Positions 1 through 8,891 of a DNA stretch of 38,081 nt are shown piece by piece. Location of the stretch: positions 1-38,081 of the forward strand of contig CAKZUB010000055.1 in NCBI GenBank assembly GCA_937921505.1. The letters run 5' to 3'. This DNA comes from an uncultured Clostridia bacterium. GTDB taxonomy: Bacteria; Bacillota; Clostridia; Lachnospirales; Cellulosilyticaceae. The notes beneath the pieces are model-generated. The model was not told the DNA's origin. It made no database searches and worked only from the letters and a program-made list of their open reading frames with translations. Position 1 is the first letter of the stretch. Every line of letters begins with the position of its first letter. The position numbers and the translations under genes were made by a program.

Positions 1-73
1 CAATAAACAGGTGAAAAAAATTTTTAAAGGTACAAAAAAATAAAAAAAGTACGCACTTTTTCCAAACATAAAG

Positions 74-113
74 AAAGCTTGGAACGCCCTAATTACAAGA
101 GTTTCCAAGCTTT
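74..113 (-). terminator. Probable rho-independent terminator after ymxH
   Basis: An 11-bp perfect inverted repeat (arms 74-84 and 103-113) with an 18-nt loop lies 42 bp past the ymxH stop. Read on the minus strand the hairpin is followed by a moderately T-rich tract, and on the plus strand by TTTTT, so it could work in both directions. It would end the spoIIGA-sigE-sigG-ymxH run. The remaining DNA at 1-73 is A/T-rich and shows no gene. Confidence 0.6.
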
Positions 114-154
114 TTGTCTTCTGCAACTGTCAAAGACAGGATTTAAAATAAAAG

Positions 155-418
155 TCAATACTCACTCTCTTTGAGATACTCATCGATATCAATCTCTATA
201 AGTATAATATCCTCTCCTATTTTTTTTATTTTATCCCATGGAATAGCATATTCTAAATTTTTACCAAAAATCCCCATTATTTTACTTGGTCCTGGAACAA
301 TCACTTTATTAATCTTACCTTCTTTCCAATCTACCTCTACATCACAAATATATCCTAAGCGTGATCCATCTACTGTATTAATAATTTCCTTATGCTTCAT
401 ATCTGCAATTCTCATCAT
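155..418 (-). CDS. ymxH: YlmC/YmxH family sporulation-associated PRC-barrel protein
   Basis: Small protein of about 87 aa with a single PRC-barrel-like beta domain. The N-terminus MRIADMKHKEIIN and the middle segment with IVPGPSK fit the YlmC/YmxH family, which commonly sits next to sigG in spore-formers. The biochemical role of the family is not established. Three in-frame starts are stacked, GTG at 421, ATG at 418 and ATG at 415. A GGGGGG ribosome site lies 4, 7 and 10 nt before them, so I prefer the ATG at 418. It starts 29 bp after the sigG stop and is the last gene of the sporulation sigma block. There is no signal peptide or membrane segment. Confidence 0.85.
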   Translation of the reverse strand: MMRIADMKHKEIINTVDGSRLGYICDVEVDWKEGKINKVIVPGPSKIMGIFGKNLEYAIPWDKIKKIGEDIILIEIDIDEYLKESEY

Positions 419-447
419 CACTAATCCCCCCCTATAATAAACACTCT

Positions 448-1221
448 TTATATATATTTTTTCATATGTTTTAATGCTGTCTTTTCGAGTCTCGATACTT
501 GTGCTTGAGAAATCCCTATTTCATTAGCCACTTCCATTTGTGTCTTGCCTGAAAAAAATCTTAGCATTAATATTTGCTTTTCTCTATCATTTAGTCTTTT
601 CATAGCTTCTTTTAATGCAATATTTTCGAGCCAAATGTCGTCTTGACTTTTTTCATCACTCACTTGATCCATAATGTATAGTGTATCACTTTCATCATGA
701 TAAACAGGTTCAAATAATGATATGGGATCTTGAATAGCATCTAGTGCAAATACAATATCTTCTTTTTTAATACCAAGTTGTTCTGCAATTTCTTGGATAC
801 TAGGTTCTTTTGAATTTTTTCTAATAAGTTGTTCTTTAGCTTGAAGTGCTTTATAAGCCGTATCTCTAAGAGATCTACTGACTCTAATAGAATTATTGTC
901 TCTAAGATAACGTCTTATTTCTCCAATAATCATAGGAACAGCATATGTTGAAAACTTTACATTTTGAGATACATCAAAATTATCAATTGCTTTAATAAGA
1001 CCTATACATCCTACTTGAAACAAGTCATCAACATGTTCTCCCCTATTGTTAAACCGTTGAATAACACTTAGTACTAACCTTAAATTCCCTCTAATATACT
1101 CTTCTCTTGCAGCATTATCTCCACTTTGTATTAATTTAAATAAGATATCTTTTTGTTCTGTTGTTAATATAGGCAACTTCGCAGTATTTACCCCACAAAT
1201 TTCTACTTTATTTATAGCCAT
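448..1221 (-). CDS. sigG: RNA polymerase sporulation sigma factor SigG
   Basis: Late forespore sigma factor of the sigma-70 family, 257 aa. The N-terminus has the NKVEICGV block characteristic of SigG, where the anti-sigma factor and the self-regulatory region act in Bacillus. Region 2 (about 45-115, DLFQVGCIGLIKAIDNF and KFSTYAVPMIIGEIRR), region 3, and region 4 with a helix-turn-helix (GISQAQVSRLEK near the C-terminus) are all present. Length is normal. It starts with ATG behind AGGAGG (8-nt spacing), 85 bp after sigE. In Bacillus this gene is transcribed with sigE but translated only from a forespore promoter. I looked for a hairpin masking this ribosome site and did not find one, nor a convincing SigF/SigG promoter. 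Confidence 0.97.
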   Translation of the reverse strand: MAINKVEICGVNTAKLPILTTEQKDILFKLIQSGDNAAREEYIRGNLRLVLSVIQRFNNRGEHVDDLFQVGCIGLIKAIDNFDVSQNVKFSTYAVPMIIGEIRRYLRDNNSIRVSRSLRDTAYKALQAKEQLIRKNSKEPSIQEIAEQLGIKKEDIVFALDAIQDPISLFEPVYHDESDTLYIMDQVSDEKSQDDIWLENIALKEAMKRLNDREKQILMLRFFSGKTQMEVANEIGISQAQVSRLEKTALKHMKKYI

Positions 1222-1306
1222 ATCACATGCCTCCTAGTTATACTCCTCCAGCACAAGTTAAGTCTATAGATAATATTTTCCATAATCCACTTATTTATTC
1301 AGATCC

Positions 1307-2059
1307 TTAGCTCATTCTATTAATTTCCTTTTTTAATCTTAATATAATCTTTTTCTCAAGCCTTGAAATATAAGACTGTGAAATACCTAGTAAATCAGCT
1401 ACTTCCTTTTGGGTTTTTTCCTTTCCCTGAGTACTAAATCCAAATCTTAATTCTACAATTTCTCTTTCCCTATCTGATAATTTAAGAAGCGCCTGCTGTA
1501 ACAAATTCTTATCAACTTCTTCCTCAATGTTCCGATAGATAATATCTGGTTCTGTTCCTAAAATATCTGATAGTAATAATTCATTACCATCCCAGTCTAC
1601 ATTAAGAGGTTCATCAATAGATACTTCTGTCTTGAGTTTATTTGTTCTTCTTAAAAACATCAGTATCTCATTTTCGATACATCTTGAAGCATAGGTAGCT
1701 AACTTAATTTTTTTGCTTGGTTTAAAAGTATTAATAGACTTAATAAGTCCTATTGTTCCAATAGATATCAGATCTTCCATATGAATACCTGTGTTTTCAA
1801 ATTTTCTTGCAATATATACAACAAGTCTCAAATTCCTCTCTATTAACACCGTTTTAATTTGCTTGACCTCTTCTTCATACGCTTCAAGCTCCGTCAGCTG
1901 CAAAATGAGAGTTTCTTCTTCATCTCTTGTTAGAGGAGGTGGCAAGACCTCATTTCCCCCAATATAATGCAATGCACTAGGATACTTACATATCATTTTT
2001 ACTATAAATCTTCTTACTTTTTGTTTCAATATTTTTATCCACCATTTTATTATTCTCAC
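1307..2059 (-). CDS. sigE: RNA polymerase sporulation sigma factor SigE (pro-SigE)
   Basis: Mother-cell sigma factor made as an inactive precursor. The basic, hydrophobic N-terminus (about 35 aa, rich in K/R/W/I) is the pro-sequence. It is followed by the diagnostic [17 protein letters not shown] stretch, then core region 2 ([33 protein letters not shown]) and region 4 ([14 protein letters not shown]). The longest reading frame begins with ATG at 2065, but AGGAGG lies only 1 nt before it. The in-frame GTG at 2059 has a 7-nt spacing and is the better start, giving 250 aa. The AG of the upstream spoIIGA stop codon TAG is part of the ribosome site, so the two genes are tightly coupled. The partner protease SpoIIGA is immediately upstream. 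Confidence 0.97.
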   Translation of the reverse strand: MRIIKWWIKILKQKVRRFIVKMICKYPSALHYIGGNEVLPPPLTRDEEETLILQLTELEAYEEEVKQIKTVLIERNLRLVVYIARKFENTGIHMEDLISIGTIGLIKSINTFKPSKKIKLATYASRCIENEILMFLRRTNKLKTEVSIDEPLNVDWDGNELLLSDILGTEPDIIYRNIEEEVDKNLLQQALLKLSDREREIVELRFGFSTQGKEKTQKEVADLLGISQSYISRLEKKIILRLKKEINRMS

Positions 2060-2070
2060 ATTCATTCCTC

Positions 2071-2937
2071 CTAGTTCAATATAAAATCCGGATGAAGTAG
2101 TGCATTATAAGATCTATCATTAAAAATATTATTAAATGATATAGCGATAATACATTTATCAACACTTTTTTCAAAATGATTCTTATGAATATTAACTTGA
2201 TCAACTTCGATTCCTAAAAGCATTCCACAATTACATCCAACACTATTAAAAGGAATGATATAAGAGGGTGTAAAGCTGCCAGAACATATAAGCTCTAAAA
2301 CGTTGTTTTTGTATTTATTCAGTGTAAGTGTTTGTTCGTGGGTAAACAGTTCCTTTAGTGCATCATAAGTTGCAACTATAACTGGCCTGTGCCCTATAGG
2401 AGTATAAAGGCAATTACCCGTATCTAAAATAGATTTAATACACACCACTTTATCTGTGCACTTGATTTGTATGTCATATTCAAATAAAGGAAGTATCATT
2501 CTTTTCCTAATTTTATAAAAGCCTATATAAATAAGGAGCGTTATGCTTAAAGCAATAGTTATAAGCCAGATAATACTTATCGATTGAATAGGCGCAGTAT
2601 TTCTAACCATAAACCATATCGTAAAAGTTGCCCCGCCTATCGTACAAGCCACACCCATACATATTAAATAAATCTTTAGAAATTCCTTAATATGTAGCGG
2701 CCTATAAAGATACAGTATAGATAGTGTGGGTACAAATAAAGCATATACAATATACGGTATACTTTGTAACATAGGTATATATATAAGCATACAATAAATA
2801 AGTGCTGCTATAATGCTTGCTATAAAAATCCTCATCTTCCTAATAGATTTATTAAGTATCATAGTCGCTGTGTAGAATATCATCATATCCATAACCATAT
2901 TAATTAAAAAAAGTATGTCTATATAAACAACATACAC
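2071..2937 (-). CDS. spoIIGA: Pro-SigE processing peptidase SpoIIGA
   Basis: Membrane-embedded aspartic protease that removes the SigE pro-sequence at the sporulation septum when signalled by SpoIIR. Five hydrophobic segments occupy about residues 3-140. A cytosolic domain follows with the catalytic motif LDTGN (Asp172, which corresponds to the DSGN aspartate of Bacillus) and a C-terminus matching family members ([16 protein letters not shown]). The length of 288 aa is typical. Translation appears to start at GTG 2937, 4 nt after GAGGTGA; an ATG two bases upstream is out of frame. It is the first gene of the spoIIGA-sigE-sigG run, which is separated from ftsZ by a terminator and a candidate promoter. 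Confidence 0.95.
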   Translation of the reverse strand: MYVVYIDILFLINMVMDMMIFYTATMILNKSIRKMRIFIASIIAALIYCMLIYIPMLQSIPYIVYALFVPTLSILYLYRPLHIKEFLKIYLICMGVACTIGGATFTIWFMVRNTAPIQSISIIWLITIALSITLLIYIGFYKIRKRMILPLFEYDIQIKCTDKVVCIKSILDTGNCLYTPIGHRPVIVATYDALKELFTHEQTLTLNKYKNNVLELICSGSFTPSYIIPFNSVGCNCGMLLGIEVDQVNIHKNHFEKSVDKCIIAISFNNIFNDRSYNALLHPDFILN

Positions 2938-2978
2938 ATGATCACCTCAAGTATCATTTGACTTTGTTGAACAACTCT

Positions 2979-3011
2979 ATTCTAAATGAATTGATTTACA
3001 AATTTTGTAAA
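2979..3011 (-). promoter_or_regulatory. Candidate spoIIG-type promoter with long spacer
   Basis: On the minus strand TTTACA (3006-3011) is followed after 21 bp by TAGAAT (2979-2984), 41 bp before the spoIIGA start. A spacer well above 17-18 bp is the known hallmark of the Spo0A-activated spoIIG promoter of Bacillus subtilis (22 bp). A 0A-box-like TGTTGAA (6 of 7 with TGNCGAA) sits at 2965-2971, but downstream of the -10, which is not where activating boxes lie. A competing TATAAT at 3014-3019 has no room for a -35. Confidence 0.35.
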
Positions 3012-3025
3012 AATTATAGAGTAGC

Positions 3026-3062
3026 AAAAAAAAAAGATACGACAATATCGTATCTTTTTTTT
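3026..3062 (-). terminator. Rho-independent terminator after ftsZ
   Basis: GATACGA (3036-3042) and TCGTATC (3048-3054) form the core stem, extended by A/T runs on both sides, with a 5-nt loop. On the minus strand the hairpin is followed by a long T run. It starts 4 bp after the ftsZ stop and separates the division cluster from spoIIGA-sigE-sigG. Confidence 0.9.
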
Positions 3063-3065
3063 ATT

Positions 3066-4178
3066 TTATCTATTCCTTCTTAGAAATTGTGGTATTTCTA
3101 CTTGAATATCTTTTATAGGCGCAAACTTTTCTTCTTTTAAAGTATTTGTGACGCTTTGAAATTTAACTGGTTGTTCTGCTTTAGCCTTTTTTTGAATCGG
3201 CTCAAAACTATGCATGTTTACATCTGTATTTTGAAAATCTGTAGCAATGACAGTAATAATAATTTCATCTCCTAGGTCATCATTAATAGAAGTCCCAAAA
3301 ATAATCTCTGCATCTGGATCAACTGCTTCTCTAATCAAGCTCATCCCTACATTAGCTTCCATAAGCCCAAGAGTCTCTCCCCCACACATATTAACTAGAA
3401 CACATCTAGCCCCATCAATACTTGTGTCAAGTAACGGGCTGCTAATTGCATATTTCACAGCTTCTTCTGCACGACTTTCACCCGTCGCCTTTCCAATTCC
3501 CATATGTGCAACGCCTTTACAATTCATAATTGTTCTTACATCTGCAAAATCCAAGTTAATAATCCCTGGATTAGATATCAAATCTGTTATACCCTGCACC
3601 CCTTGCTGAAGAATATCATCAGCTTTACAAAAAGCATCTACCATCGTTGTTTTCTTATCTATGACTTGTAAGATTTTATCATTCGGAATGACAACCAATG
3701 TATCAACATTTTGTTTGAGTTCAGCTATACCTTTTTCAGCATTAATCATTCTTTTTCTGCCTTCAAAACTAAAGGGCTTTGTAACTACACCTACTGTAAG
3801 AATACCTTGCTCCTTAGCAATACTAGCTATAACTGGAGCAGCACCAGTACCTGTTCCTCCACCCATGCCAGCTGTTATAAATAGCATGTCAGCACCTTTG
3901 ATGGCTTGTATAATTTCTTCTCTGCTTTCTTCTGCAGACTTAGTTCCTATTTCTGGGTTGGCTCCAGCCCCTAAGCCTCTTGTAATCTTCTCACCAATTT
4001 GTATTTTAGTTGGTGCTCCCGATCTTGCTAAAGCTTGATGATCAGTATTTACAGTAATAAATTCAACACCATCAAGTCCCTTTTCAATCATTCTATCAAC
4101 GGCATTATTACCTCCGCCACCAACTCCTATGACTTTAATTTGAGCGCCTTGTAATTCATTTTCCCATATTTCGAGCAA
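3066..4178 (-). CDS. ftsZ: Cell division protein FtsZ
   Basis: Tubulin-like GTPase that polymerises into the Z ring and recruits the division machinery. The GTP-binding glycine loops are [13 protein letters not shown] and the tubulin signature GGGTGTG (residues 106-112). The T7 loop [11 protein letters not shown] supplies the catalytic aspartate. A variable linker follows, then the C-terminal peptide [11 protein letters not shown] that binds membrane anchors and regulators. I take TTG 4178 as start: AGGGGGAG lies 6 nt before it, and the resulting MLEI start resembles clostridial FtsZ. The longer frame's GTG at 4196 has no ribosome site. It ends the division cluster and is followed by a strong terminator. 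No ftsA lies beside it, so the membrane anchor must be encoded elsewhere or be a different protein such as SepF. Confidence 0.98.
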   Translation of the reverse strand: MLEIWENELQGAQIKVIGVGGGGNNAVDRMIEKGLDGVEFITVNTDHQALARSGAPTKIQIGEKITRGLGAGANPEIGTKSAEESREEIIQAIKGADMLFITAGMGGGTGTGAAPVIASIAKEQGILTVGVVTKPFSFEGRKRMINAEKGIAELKQNVDTLVVIPNDKILQVIDKKTTMVDAFCKADDILQQGVQGITDLISNPGIINLDFADVRTIMNCKGVAHMGIGKATGESRAEEAVKYAISSPLLDTSIDGARCVLVNMCGGETLGLMEANVGMSLIREAVDPDAEIIFGTSINDDLGDEIIITVIATDFQNTDVNMHSFEPIQKKAKAEQPVKFQSVTNTLKEEKFAPIKDIQVEIPQFLRRNR

Positions 4179-4242
4179 AATAAACTCCCCCTTCACCAGA
4201 AGTATTATTATAGTTTTAATTTATAATCATTATCATGATCTT

Positions 4243-4959
4243 TTATGTAATAGGACTAAGTATTGCTTGTCCGCTTTTTATATTGGATAAATCTAGAACT
4301 CCCATATCATACACTTCACGTGTTTGTATAAGCCACTGGAGTTTTTTGTCAAAATCCCCTATATTCCCAATTATAACATCTAAGTTATCAACATACAAGT
4401 GAATTTGTTCAAGGTCATAAATGTCAATAGCTTTAACTTTTTTTTCATATTCATACTTTTTTAGACCCTGTATGATCTGCAATCCACATAATAAGTGATC
4501 TTCATTTTCAACGGGCAATGTCTCTCCTATTTTAAACTCACTAAAACTTAACCCTTTTATAATGGGAAGAGAAACATCTTTTTTACTTGTTTGTTCTATA
4601 ACTTGTCCTTGTTCATCCAGACAAAGATATGTCCCCATAAAAGGAACATACCCTAAAGACTCTCTTTCTAGCATTTTAATCATTATCCTACTTGGAAAAA
4701 TATATTTTACTGTAACTTCTTTAGTATAAGGTAACTTTAATAAGTCATATTTAACTTCCTTAAAAGATATATTAAGAATATGTTTATCTTTTAGTCCACT
4801 TATACGAATAATTTCCTCATCGGTATAATATTTATTATCTTCAACTTCAATATTTGTCACATTCCAAATAGGAAGCGTTAAAACAATACACGCTAAAAGA
4901 ACAATCATAATCCCTATATATATTTTTTTCTTTAGTAATTTCCTATTATATTTGTTCAA
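4243..4959 (-). CDS. ftsQ: Cell division protein FtsQ/DivIB with POTRA domain
   Basis: Bitopic division protein linking FtsL/DivIC to the septal synthase. There is a short basic cytoplasmic tail (NKYNRKLLKKK), one transmembrane helix at about 13-30, an extracytoplasmic POTRA domain at about 31-100 (IEVEDNKYYTDEEIIRISGL, FPSRIMIKMLERE), and a beta domain after it. The length of 238 aa is normal. The start codon is TTG, 9 nt after GGAGGAG, with no better ATG or GTG nearby, so both ftsQ and ftsZ begin with TTG. The gene begins 6 bp after the murA stop. In Bacillus the same position is held by divIB. Confidence 0.92.
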   Translation of the reverse strand: MNKYNRKLLKKKIYIGIMIVLLACIVLTLPIWNVTNIEVEDNKYYTDEEIIRISGLKDKHILNISFKEVKYDLLKLPYTKEVTVKYIFPSRIMIKMLERESLGYVPFMGTYLCLDEQGQVIEQTSKKDVSLPIIKGLSFSEFKIGETLPVENEDHLLCGLQIIQGLKKYEYEKKVKAIDIYDLEQIHLYVDNLDVIIGNIGDFDKKLQWLIQTREVYDMGVLDLSNIKSGQAILSPIT

Positions 4960-4965
4960 ATATAA

Positions 4966-6216
4966 TTACTCCTCCTCTTGTATAGATGCTCCAACACTTC
5001 TTAAATCTAGAGCTATATCTTGATAACCTCTTTTTATATGATGAATATTTTCTACTACTGTTACTCCCTCTGCTCCAAGTCCCGCTAATATTAAGGCTGC
5101 GCCACCTCTAAGATCTTCTGCATAAACACTTGTTCCCATAAAAAAAGGAATCGGCTTTACAATAGCTATCCTTCCTTCTATACTGATATTTGCTCCCATT
5201 CGCATAAGCTCATAAGCTGGTTTAAATCTTGCTTCGAATAGATTTTCTTTAATGATACTCATCTCCTCGGCCGTACACAAAAGCGCCATCATTTGAGACT
5301 GCATATCTGTCGGATAACCCGGATAGGGTTCTGTTATAATATTAACTCCTCTTAACTTTTTAGGGGAAATCAATGTTACTTCATCCTTTTTTTCAATAAT
5401 TGTACAGCCTGTTTCTTCAAGTTTTGATAGAGTCGCACGCAAATGACTTGGATTAACATCCTTTAAAGTAATTGTACCACGAGTAATAGCTGCAGCAACT
5501 AAATAAGTTCCTGCAATAATACGATCTGGAATAACCTTGTAGGCTACTGAGTATAATTTTTTTACGCCTTGAATGTATATTATTTCTGTTCCTGCACCAG
5601 ATATCTTCGCTCCACAAGCATTTAAATAGTTTTGTAAATCAACTATTTCTGGCTCTCTTGCTGTATTATAAATCACTGTATCTCCTGCTGCGAGTGTAGC
5701 TGCTAACATTATATTTTCAGTTGCACCTACACTTGGAAAATCAAGATGAATTTTAGCGCCTTGAAGGTGTGAACTCTTGCAAATAATAAAACCATGCTCT
5801 TCAGTAACTGTAATGCCCATTTTTTTAAAAGCTGCTAAATGTAAATCTATAGGCCTTGCACCTAATGGACACCCCCCTGGGTAACTTATTTTAGCTTCCC
5901 CAAATTTTCCTATTATAGCGCCTAACAATATAATAGAAGAGCGCATTTTCCTTACTAGTCTTTCTGATATATCATAACTTTGTATCGTACTAGTATCTAT
6001 AATTAATGTTTTATTATCCCACTTAGTTTTGCAACCTAATTGTTGTAAAATTTCTACCATAATCTCTACATCTATTATTTTAGGACAGTTATAAAGGTAT
6101 GTTATATTTCCACTTAATACGGTTGCTGCGATAATTGGGAGAACTGCATTTTTACTTGCATCAATATGCAATTCACCTTCTAGACGCTTACCTCCATGAA
6201 TAATATATTTACTCAT
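4966..6216 (-). CDS. murA: UDP-N-acetylglucosamine 1-carboxyvinyltransferase MurA
   Basis: First committed peptidoglycan step: transfers enolpyruvate from PEP to UDP-GlcNAc in the cytosol; target of fosfomycin. The EPSP-synthase-like fold is complete at 416 aa. The substrate-binding Lys-Asn pair is in DASKNA (residues 22-23). The catalytic loop is SYPGGCPLGARPID with Cys116 present, so fosfomycin sensitivity at this site is expected. RGGAALILAGLGAEG is the usual C-terminal motif. The ribosome site AGGAGG is 9 nt before ATG. The gene occupies the place where murG and murB stand in Bacillus, directly before ftsQ. A second MurA paralogue elsewhere is possible, since many Firmicutes have two. Confidence 0.96.
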   Translation of the reverse strand: MSKYIIHGGKRLEGELHIDASKNAVLPIIAATVLSGNITYLYNCPKIIDVEIMVEILQQLGCKTKWDNKTLIIDTSTIQSYDISERLVRKMRSSIILLGAIIGKFGEAKISYPGGCPLGARPIDLHLAAFKKMGITVTEEHGFIICKSSHLQGAKIHLDFPSVGATENIMLAATLAAGDTVIYNTAREPEIVDLQNYLNACGAKISGAGTEIIYIQGVKKLYSVAYKVIPDRIIAGTYLVAAAITRGTITLKDVNPSHLRATLSKLEETGCTIIEKKDEVTLISPKKLRGVNIITEPYPGYPTDMQSQMMALLCTAEEMSIIKENLFEARFKPAYELMRMGANISIEGRIAIVKPIPFFMGTSVYAEDLRGGAALILAGLGAEGVTVVENIHHIKRGYQDIALDLRSVGASIQEEE

Positions 6217-6289
6217 CTTAGAGCACCTCCTGAAATAGGTAAGCTTCTATAAAATCATTTTATTCCCTTAAGTGGAAATTTGTTACATA

Positions 6290-7498
6290 TTACTTATTAA
6301 CCTTTTTAATATGAGACGTTGTTGAGATATTTAAAAGTATTCCGAGTGTTCCAAGTAGAACAGCAAGTGCTGTACCCCCATAACTGACTAAGGGTAGCTG
6401 CATGCCTGTCGTAGGTATAGTATTCGTGTTTACAGCTACATTAATAAGAACTTGTATGCCTACCATGCTGGATATCCCAACAGCAACTAGTGTTCCAAAA
6501 TAGTCAGTGGCTCTTACTGCTATAACCAATCCTCTAACCACTAAAATTGCATACCCTAGAAGTAATGTAATAGCTCCCACAAGTCCTAGTTCTTCACATA
6601 TAACTGCAAAAATAATATCATTATGTGGTTCTGGCAAAAACCCTTGTTTTTGTATGCCTTTTCCTAGCCCTACTCCAAATATACCGCCTGATCCTACTGC
6701 ATAAAGAGATTGTATCGGTTGATATCCCTTATCTTTAGGATCTAACCAAGGGTCTTTCCATACTCTTATTCTATCTAAACGGTATGATTTTAGAATATCT
6801 TTTACAATGGGGGTAGTAAGTTCTTGCCCTGGCTCAGTTGTCATTGCAAGTGAATAGACTCCTGCTGCTAAGCCTACTCCAATGAGTGCAAATACCATAT
6901 AATACCATACTTTAGAACTTGTAATAAATATAATCATAATGCCTATAAAAAAAACAACAATTGCTGAGCTTAAATTCTCAATTGCAACAATGCCTGTTGG
7001 TAAAAGTACAATTCCCCATGCTCTTATTATGTATTTAAATTTCTTCATTTCTTTTCTATGTTTAATAATATAAGCCGAGAGCATAATTATAACACCTATT
7101 TTAGCTATTTCTGAGGGTTGAAACCTAGTAAACCCTAAGTCAATCCACCGTGTTGCTCCATTTATTGTTTTACCAATAAACAAAACGCTGATGGATAGTA
7201 TAAGACTTAGAACATATAAGCCACTCGCTAATACCATATTAGATAATATACGATAATTAAACGCAAAAGTAACCCCAAACATAACGACAATACCAACTAT
7301 GCCTATTACTAATTGTTTTATCGCAAAAGCTGATGGCGCATTTCCTCTCACAGTTGCATAGTAGAAGCTTGCACTATAAACCATTATAATTCCAAAACCA
7401 ACAATTAATAAAATAACTGCTATTAAAATAGCGTCTGGTGTATTTTTTGTGATCTTCTTCTTTTTTGTAAGGTTGTTAGTTGCTGTTTGTACAGTCAT
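6290..7498 (-). CDS. ftsW: SEDS peptidoglycan glycosyltransferase FtsW/SpoVE
   Basis: Polytopic SEDS polymerase that joins lipid II into glycan strands at the septum together with a class B PBP. About ten hydrophobic helices follow a basic N-terminal tail. Family motifs are NGATRWIDLGFTRFQPSE, the large extracellular loop with KDPWLDPKDKGYQ, and LPEPHNDIIFAVICEELG, which holds the catalytic aspartate. The frame opens with ATG 7507 overlapping the murD stop (ATGA), but GGAAGG abuts that ATG with no spacing. ATG 7498 is 9 nt away and is the likelier start, giving 402 aa. By position it corresponds to Bacillus spoVE. With two class B PBPs upstream it may serve division, spore formation or both. 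Confidence 0.93.
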   Translation of the reverse strand: MTVQTATNNLTKKKKITKNTPDAILIAVILLIVGFGIIMVYSASFYYATVRGNAPSAFAIKQLVIGIVGIVVMFGVTFAFNYRILSNMVLASGLYVLSLILSISVLFIGKTINGATRWIDLGFTRFQPSEIAKIGVIIMLSAYIIKHRKEMKKFKYIIRAWGIVLLPTGIVAIENLSSAIVVFFIGIMIIFITSSKVWYYMVFALIGVGLAAGVYSLAMTTEPGQELTTPIVKDILKSYRLDRIRVWKDPWLDPKDKGYQPIQSLYAVGSGGIFGVGLGKGIQKQGFLPEPHNDIIFAVICEELGLVGAITLLLGYAILVVRGLVIAVRATDYFGTLVAVGISSMVGIQVLINVAVNTNTIPTTGMQLPLVSYGGTALAVLLGTLGILLNISTTSHIKKVNK

Positions 7499-7503
7499 TA
7501 TCT

Positions 7504-8877
7504 TCATCCTTCCAAATTATTTACAACTTCTTTAAACAAATCCCCTCTTTGTTCATAGCTTTCAAACATATCCCAACTTGCACACGCCGGAGATAAAAGG
7601 ATACACTCTCCTTCTTGACTTTCAGTATATGCTGTCACAATAGCCTCTTTAAAATTATCAAACATCTGTGTTGACGTATAGCCCTGTTCTAAACATTCCC
7701 TTGTTATTTGCTCTTTTGTTTCTCCAACAATATATACTTTTTGAACATATTTAGGGAAGAGGTTAATCCAATCTTCAAATAGTGTATGCTTATCCATTCC
7801 TCCTGCAATGAGTCTTATAGGTTTTTCGAGAACGCTTAACCCTACAAGTCCTGCTATTGCAGCGTCTGTATTTGTTGCTTTAGAATCATTAAAAAAGTCT
7901 ACTCCCTTTTTTGTAGTTACATACTCTGTGCGATGCGCAACGCCTTTAAAGGCACATAAAGCCTCTCTAATAATATGTACAGGAACACCAAATGCGACCG
8001 CAATAGCTATTGCAGCTAAAGCATTTTCCACATTATGCATACCCTTTATTTTAAGTTCTTCTATAGCACATATCAGGTTTTCTTTACCATTAATATTTTC
8101 AAAAAGATTATTCTCTACCAAATAAGATCCTCTTTTAGGTATATCAGTAAGTGAGAATTCAATGCATTCTCCCTTTATTCTTTCCTTTGCTTGTTCAAAA
8201 TAAAGATCTTTTCTATTAAGTACACAAAAATCATTTTCAGACTGGTTATTAAAAATGTTATACTTACAATGACAGTAATTCTGCATAGTATGGTGTCTGT
8301 TGAGATGGTCGGGCGTAATATTAAGCAGTGCACTTACCCTTGGGTGAAATGACTCTATCGTTTCTAGCTGAAAACTACTCACCTCAGCTACAACTACACC
8401 TGTCTGCGGTATGGTGAGAACTTCTTCACTAAACGCTTTTCCTATATTTCCTACAACATAAGTATGAGAATTGTATTTTTTTAGTATTTCTCCCACTAAA
8501 GTTGTTGTTGTCGTTTTACCATTTGTTCCTGTAATAGCAATAATTGGTGCCTTGCAAAAACGAGAGGCAAATTCAAGTTCTCCAATAATTTTTATCTTTT
8601 TTTCCTTTGCATCTTGTATGACATCAATTTCAAGCGGAACTCCTGGGCTAACTATAACTAATTCAAATTCCCCAACGGCTACTGTTTCTCCTAAGCAGAA
8701 TGTAATTCCTATATCTTGCATTCTACATATTTCTTGTTGCATAGCGTTATCCCACTGCGCGTAGGATTTATGATCATAAATACATACTTTAGCACCTTGC
8801 CTTAAGGCAAGGTTGGCAGCCCCTATCCCACTTCTCGCATTACCTACTACTAAAATATTTTTATCCTTAATATTCAT
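7504..8877 (-). CDS. murD: UDP-N-acetylmuramoylalanine--D-glutamate ligase MurD
   Basis: Adds D-glutamate to UDP-MurNAc-L-Ala in an ATP-dependent ligation in the cytosol. The order is a Rossmann-like N-terminal domain (VVGNARSGIGAANLA), a central ATPase with P-loop GTNGKTTT (residues 117-124), and a C-terminal Mur ligase domain (FNDSKATNTDAA, IAGGMDK, LLSPACASWDMFESYEQRG). The reading frame extends a further 31 codons upstream, but that part overlaps mraY and lacks a ribosome site. ATG 8877 has GGAGG 7 nt before it, lies 14 bp after the mraY stop, and gives the usual MurD N-terminus and length (457 aa). Confidence 0.97.
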   Translation of the reverse strand: MNIKDKNILVVGNARSGIGAANLALRQGAKVCIYDHKSYAQWDNAMQQEICRMQDIGITFCLGETVAVGEFELVIVSPGVPLEIDVIQDAKEKKIKIIGELEFASRFCKAPIIAITGTNGKTTTTTLVGEILKKYNSHTYVVGNIGKAFSEEVLTIPQTGVVVAEVSSFQLETIESFHPRVSALLNITPDHLNRHHTMQNYCHCKYNIFNNQSENDFCVLNRKDLYFEQAKERIKGECIEFSLTDIPKRGSYLVENNLFENINGKENLICAIEELKIKGMHNVENALAAIAIAVAFGVPVHIIREALCAFKGVAHRTEYVTTKKGVDFFNDSKATNTDAAIAGLVGLSVLEKPIRLIAGGMDKHTLFEDWINLFPKYVQKVYIVGETKEQITRECLEQGYTSTQMFDNFKEAIVTAYTESQEGECILLSPACASWDMFESYEQRGDLFKEVVNNLEG

Positions 8878-8891
8878 TACTCTACCTCCAG

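Noticed and set aside
1222..1306. Searched the sigE-sigG gap for a hairpin masking the sigG ribosome site as known in Bacillus
   Set aside because: No CCTCC-like complement to AGGAGG occurs in the leader; two GGAGG sequences are present but nothing pairs with them convincingly.
3247..4038. Two long plus-strand frames inside ftsZ
   Set aside because: Antisense shadows of a highly conserved gene, with no translation signals.
4207..4235. Possible ftsZ promoter (TATAAT at 4207-4212 on the minus strand)
   Set aside because: The -10 is good but no hexamer at 16-18 bp resembles a -35 and there is no TG extension, so I could not support it.
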